This document shows positions 60,362 through 64,000 of a DNA stretch of 64,000 nucleotides, one piece after another. The DNA lies in NCBI RefSeq assembly GCF_028649455.1, contig NZ_JAQSIO010000013.1, positions 1 through 64,000 on the forward strand. The letters run 5' to 3'. Made by a program: the position numbers and the translations under genes. Source of the DNA: Curvibacter microcysteis. Lineage in GTDB: Bacteria > Pseudomonadota > Gammaproteobacteria > Burkholderiales > Burkholderiaceae_C. Below the pieces are notes generated by a model. The model was not told the origin of the DNA. It was given only the letters and a program-made list of their open reading frames with translations, and ran no database searches. Position 1 is the first letter of the stretch. Every line of letters starts with the position of its first letter.

Positions 60362-62686
60362 GTGAGCACTTCTTCCCTCCCCACCCGTTTTGGCAGCGGC
60401 CAGGCGGTGCGCCGCCTCGAAGACGAGGCCCTGCTGCGTGGCGCTGGCCGCTACACCGACGACCTGAACCTGCCCGAGCAGCACCACTTGGTGTTTTTGC
60501 GCTCGCCCTACCCGCACGCCCGCATCGTGTCGGTGGACACCAGCACGGCCCTGGGCCTGCCCGGTGTGCTGGCGGTCTACACCGGGGCCGATCTGGTGGC
60601 TGCCGGCGTCAAGCCCTTGCCGGGCAATGCCGGCTTCAAGCGCGCCGATGGCGTGGCCGCTTCGCCGCCGCGCTGGCCGCTGGCCCATGAGCGCGTGCGC
60701 TTTGTGGGTGAGGCCGTGGCCGCTGTGGTGGCGCAGACCCCCCAGCAGGCGCGCGATGCAGCCGAGTCGGTGTGGGTGGAGTTCGAAGAACTGCCCATGG
60801 TGGTCCACCTCGACGACGCCACCCAGGCTGGCGCCCCCGCCTTGTGCGAAGCCGCCCCGGACAACATCGCCGCTGAAATGCGCCACGGCAACGCCGCCGC
60901 CACCGAGGCCGCCTTCGCCCAGGCCGCCCACGTGGTGGCGCTGGACGTGGTGCACCAGCGCTTGGCCGCGCTGACCCTGGAGCCGCGCAGCGTGCTGGCT
61001 TACCCCGACCCGGCCGATGGCCGCCTGACCCTGCGCATGAGCACCCAAATGCCCTCGGGTGTGCGCAACACCATCGTCGACACCCTGGGCCTGCCTCGGG
61101 ACCGCCTGCGCGTCCAGGTGGGCGACGTCGGCGGGGGCTTTGGCATGAAGACCGGTGCCTACCCCGAAGACATGGTGCTGGCCTGGGCCGCGCACCAACT
61201 GCAGCGCCCGGTCAAATGGGTGGCCGAGCGCAGCGAGGAATTCCTCTCGTCCAGCCACGGCCGCGATCTGCAGTCGCGCGCCGAGATGGCCCTGGCCGCC
61301 GATGGCCGCATCCTGGCCCTGCGACTGCGCTCGCTCGCCAATGTGGGCGCCTACGCCACAGGCACGGGCGTGGCGATTCAGTTGCTCATTGGCCCCTGGG
61401 TGCAGACCAGTGTTTACGACATCCAGACCATCGACTTCCAGTTCAAGGCGGTGCTGACCAACACCGCGCCCACCGGGGCCTACCGCGGCGCGGGCCGGCC
61501 CGAGGCCATCTTCACCATGGAGCGGCTGATGGACGAGGCTGCGCGCCAGATCGGCATGGACCGCCTCGCGCTGCGCCGGCGCAACTTCATCCAGCCCGCG
61601 CAAATGCCCTACAAAAACCCCATGGGCCAGACCTACGACACCGGCTGCTTCGAAAAGGTCATGGACCAAGCACTGGCCCTGGCCGACTGGGACGGCTTTG
61701 CCCAGCGCGCCGAGGCTTCGCGCCAGCGTGGCCTGCTGCGCGGCCAGGGCATTGCCACCTTCCTGGAGTGGACGGGGGGCAATGTGTTCGAGGAACGCGT
61801 CACCGTCACCGTGCTGCCTGACGAGACCATCGAAGTCTTCTCCGCCGTCAATGCCATGGGCCAGGGCATTGCCACCACGCTGGCCCAGCTGGTGGTGGAT
61901 GTGTTTGATGTGCCCATCGAGCGCGTGCGCGTGGTGCTGGGCGACACCGACCGGGGCGACGGCTTTGGCAGTGCGGGGTCGCGTTCGCTGTTCACCGGCG
62001 GCTCGGCGGTGCGCGTGGGGGCCGAGCGCACCATCGAGCACGCCAAGGCGCTGGCGGCTGCCGAGCTGGAGGTGGCGGTCGAAGACATCGCCTACGCGGC
62101 GGGCCGCTTCAGCGTGGCCGGCACCGATCTGGGCATTGACCTGTTTGCGCTGGCGCGCGCTCAAAGTGAGCAGCGCATCCACATCGACTCCACCAGCACC
62201 GTCTCGGGGCCGACCTGGCCGAACGGGTGCCACATCTGCGAGCTTGAACTCGACCCACAGACGGGCGAGCTTCAGGTGCAGGCCTATGCCTCGGTGAACG
62301 ATGTGGGCCGCGTGGTCAACCCGCTGATCGTGCGGGGCCAACTGGATGGGGGCGCCGTGCAGGGCTTGGGCCAGGCCTTGTGCGAGCACCTGATGTACGA
62401 CCGCGAAACCGGCCAGCTGGTCACGGGCAGCTTGATGGATTACGCCGCCCCCCGGGCCGACCAGTCGCCCGATTTCCGCACCGAAATGGACGAGTCCACC
62501 CCTTGCAAGAACAACCCGCTGGGCGTCAAGGGGGTGGGGGAGTTGGGCACCATTGGGGCCACCCCCACCTTGGTCAATGCGGTGGCCGATGCGCTGGCGC
62601 GTGGTGGCTACGCGGCACGCGCCCCCTTGCTGCAAATGCCCCTGAGCGCGGGCAAGCTTTGGGGGCTGCTGCACCCGGCAGACTGA
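60362..62686 (+). CDS. Xanthine dehydrogenase/CO dehydrogenase-family molybdopterin-binding subunit (CoxL-like, form II)
   Basis: The 774-residue protein has the two-domain aldehyde oxidase/xanthine dehydrogenase structure: VRRLEDEALLRGAGRYTDD at the start, GGGFGMKTGAYPEDM, AYRGAGRPEA and the catalytic GVGELG with Glu727. The AYRGAGR motif in place of AYRCSFR means it is not a form I CO dehydrogenase; an aldehyde or N-heterocycle substrate is likelier. The matching 2Fe-2S and FAD subunits are not encoded nearby, and a terminator follows at once, so its partners must be elsewhere. The start is GTG 60362. Confidence 0.87.
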   Translation: MSTSSLPTRFGSGQAVRRLEDEALLRGAGRYTDDLNLPEQHHLVFLRSPYPHARIVSVDTSTALGLPGVLAVYTGADLVAAGVKPLPGNAGFKRADGVAASPPRWPLAHERVRFVGEAVAAVVAQTPQQARDAAESVWVEFEELPMVVHLDDATQAGAPALCEAAPDNIAAEMRHGNAAATEAAFAQAAHVVALDVVHQRLAALTLEPRSVLAYPDPADGRLTLRMSTQMPSGVRNTIVDTLGLPRDRLRVQVGDVGGGFGMKTGAYPEDMVLAWAAHQLQRPVKWVAERSEEFLSSSHGRDLQSRAEMALAADGRILALRLRSLANVGAYATGTGVAIQLLIGPWVQTSVYDIQTIDFQFKAVLTNTAPTGAYRGAGRPEAIFTMERLMDEAARQIGMDRLALRRRNFIQPAQMPYKNPMGQTYDTGCFEKVMDQALALADWDGFAQRAEASRQRGLLRGQGIATFLEWTGGNVFEERVTVTVLPDETIEVFSAVNAMGQGIATTLAQLVVDVFDVPIERVRVVLGDTDRGDGFGSAGSRSLFTGGSAVRVGAERTIEHAKALAAAELEVAVEDIAYAAGRFSVAGTDLGIDLFALARAQSEQRIHIDSTSTVSGPTWPNGCHICELELDPQTGELQVQAYASVNDVGRVVNPLIVRGQLDGGAVQGLGQALCEHLMYDRETGQLVTGSLMDYAAPRADQSPDFRTEMDESTPCKNNPLGVKGVGELGTIGATPTLVNAVADALARGGYAARAPLLQMPLSAGKLWGLLHPAD

Positions 62687-62712
62687 GCGCTGACGCTGCG
62701 CCCAGGCGAAAA

Positions 62713-62743
62713 AAAAGCCCCTCGCTCGCGACAAGGGGCTTTT
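62713..62743. terminator. Bidirectional terminator between the CoxL-like gene and the porin
   Basis: AAAAGCCCCT (62713-62722) and AGGGGCTTTT (62734-62743) form a 10-bp stem with an 11-nt loop. Runs of A before and T after let it work on both strands, ending the plus-strand molybdenum enzyme transcript and the minus-strand porin transcript. Confidence 0.9.
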
Positions 62744-62815
62744 AAAAAACCTTGGAAAAACTCGAACTGGCCTGGGCCGCGCGGGCAGCGCGCAGATCAG
62801 GCCAGGGGGCCGTGC

Positions 62816-63856
62816 TTAGAAAGCGTGGCGGATACCGACCATGTAGTTGGAGCGGGTGTTCAGCGTCGAAGCGGCGCCGAAGATGTCCGAGCCAGCCGGG
62901 ATGGCGGTCGAAGCGTAGCCAGCGTTTTGCTTGGAACGGTCGTAGTAGCCGTACACCATGGTGCGCTTGCTCAGGGTGTAGGTCGCGCCCAGGGCGGCGG
63001 TGTTGCGGCTGCCGCTCACGTTGGTGGCGGACTTGGTCTTGTCGTTGTAGTACGCGCCGACCAGGTTCACCAGCGGAGCCACTTCATAGGTCACACCCAG
63101 GGTGGCCACGTCGCTCTTCGAGCCGGAGGCCAGCTTGGTGTCCATGTAGTTGAAGTACACGCGGGCCGGACCGAAACCGTAGTTGGCGGCGACCATGGCG
63201 TTCTTGGTGCTGCCCAGGTTGGTGCTGGAGGTGGTGTTGACGTCAAACTTTTGGTAGGCGGCGCCCAGGTTCAGGCTGCCCACAGCGTAGGTGGCTTGCA
63301 GACCGTTCAGTTGACCGGCCGAAGCGGAGTTGGCCACGTTGCCAAAGCCGTGCATGGCGGCGAAGTTCACGCCAGCGATGTTCTTGCTGTAACGCACAGC
63401 GTTGTTTTGGCGGAAGGTGCCGTAGGCCAGGTAGAAGCCCGACTCGTTCACGTTGGAGATGCCCCACAGCGGGTCAAAGTTGCCATAGTGTTCGAACAGG
63501 GGGGTGTATTGGCGACCCAGGGTCACTTGGCCGAAATCACCCGCCAGGCCCACGAAGGCTTGACGACCGAAAGCCAGGCCACCTTGGCCGCGGCTGCCGT
63601 CGGCCGGGTTGAAGCCGGCTTCCAGGGTGAACAAGGCCTTCATGCCGCCGCCCAGGTCTTCTTGGCCACGGAAACCGTAACGGCTGCCGCTGATGGCGCC
63701 CGAGGTCACGGCCGACAGGTTGCCACCGGTGGGGGTGGCGTTGGTTTGGCGTTGCACGGCGGTGTCGATCACGCCATACAGCGTGACGCTGGATTGGGCG
63801 AAGGCGGCCGAGCTCAGGCTCAGAGCCAGGGCGGTCATGACGAATTTCTTGTTCAT
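62816..63856 (-). CDS. Major outer membrane porin (Burkholderiales Porin_4)
   Basis: The 346-residue protein has a classic N-terminus, a signal peptide ending SSAAFAQ, followed by SSVTLYGVIDTAV. Later strands include SRYGFRGQEDLGGGMKALF and the end NYMVGIRHAF with terminal Phe. It forms trimeric 16-strand pores for small solutes. AGGA precedes ATG 63856. The restricted codon choice suggests strong expression. The 144 bases beyond to the window end hold its promoter region, in which no clear box was fixed. Confidence 0.94.
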   Translation of the reverse strand: MNKKFVMTALALSLSSAAFAQSSVTLYGVIDTAVQRQTNATPTGGNLSAVTSGAISGSRYGFRGQEDLGGGMKALFTLEAGFNPADGSRGQGGLAFGRQAFVGLAGDFGQVTLGRQYTPLFEHYGNFDPLWGISNVNESGFYLAYGTFRQNNAVRYSKNIAGVNFAAMHGFGNVANSASAGQLNGLQATYAVGSLNLGAAYQKFDVNTTSSTNLGSTKNAMVAANYGFGPARVYFNYMDTKLASGSKSDVATLGVTYEVAPLVNLVGAYYNDKTKSATNVSGSRNTAALGATYTLSKRTMVYGYYDRSKQNAGYASTAIPAGSDIFGAASTLNTRSNYMVGIRHAF

Positions 63857-64000
63857 AGCAGGTCCTGTAGTCAGTTGGTTTTCAAAGGGGGGTGATGGGC
63901 CGCATCGCGCCTGTCCTTGGTGCATCAGCCCCTGAAGGCACCAAAAAGAGGCGAAATGGATTTTTCGGCCGGACTTACTTGTCTATAACGACAGAAGGCG

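Noticed and set aside
60293-62734. 813-codon open frame antisense to the molybdenum hydroxylase
   Set aside because: It mirrors a gene with clear active-site motifs and includes the terminator stem.

Overview
The window is about 64 kb of GC-rich chromosomal DNA from a betaproteobacterium, most likely a Comamonadaceae member of the Burkholderiales. The support is the two Burkholderiales-type porins (the one at 62816-63856 has the typical N-terminus MNKKFVMTALALSLSSAAFA), a DUF3567 protein, the pilT/pilU arrangement, polyhydroxyalkanoate (PHA) genes (PhaM, PhaZ) and the SorAB sulfite dehydrogenase. The genus cannot be settled from this sequence. Genes are dense on both strands. I see no rRNA, tRNA, insertion sequence, prophage or CRISPR array.

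Layout. 0.2-4.9 kb: an NAD-dependent beta-hydroxyacid dehydrogenase, the twitching-motility operon pilT - cyclic-nucleotide-binding protein - pilU, and divergent yggS. 4.9-16.4 kb: an Lrp regulator, a TonB receptor, then a divergent acid-catabolism module. That module has a TetR regulator and a LivK-type binding protein facing an acyl-CoA ligase, a single-chain biotin-dependent acyl-CoA carboxylase and a class V aminotransferase, with two near-identical palindromes between the halves. 16.4-20 kb: an outer-membrane barrel protein of lower GC behind an AT-rich region with inverted repeats, pyrophosphatase and a GlcD-like flavoprotein. 20.2-24.5 kb: a FadD / lipase-like hydrolase / wax ester synthase operon. 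24.8-36.5 kb: porin, purU-lysR, hemerythrin, a divergent flavin monooxygenase/ATP-grasp pair, ChaN, an AbrB-type membrane protein, DUF3567, IclR-DUF3108 and a divergent fumarylacetoacetase-family hydrolase. 36.7-43.3 kb: hydrolase, MarC, glyoxalase, an OmpA-patatin coupled pair, a baeRF-like and a DksA-like small protein, an unusual crotonase and a GST.

43.4-48.5 kb is the most interesting stretch. It looks like a copper acquisition and handling cluster: two paralogous DUF2946 small ORFs, one in front of a Crp/Fnr-family regulator and the other in front of a TonB-dependent receptor, followed by YcnI (DUF1775) and PCu(A)C copper-binding proteins. The DUF2946 ORFs share three positionally conserved cysteines and proline-rich C-termini. 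They sit where copper-responsive leader ORFs would sit, so the regulator and the receptor may each be under leader control.

48.6-64 kb: PhaM, a FIST-domain protein whose 3' end overlaps a convergent MarR gene, SorAB, an LplT-PlsC fusion, a saccharopine-dehydrogenase-like reductase, a PstS-like protein, the PHB depolymerase PhaZ, GST, cupin, an orphan molybdenum hydroxylase large subunit, and a major porin sharing a bidirectional terminator with it.

All identifications come from reading motifs and gene context. No database search was run. Start codons were chosen from ribosome-binding sites and family alignment, so many differ from the longest possible ORF.
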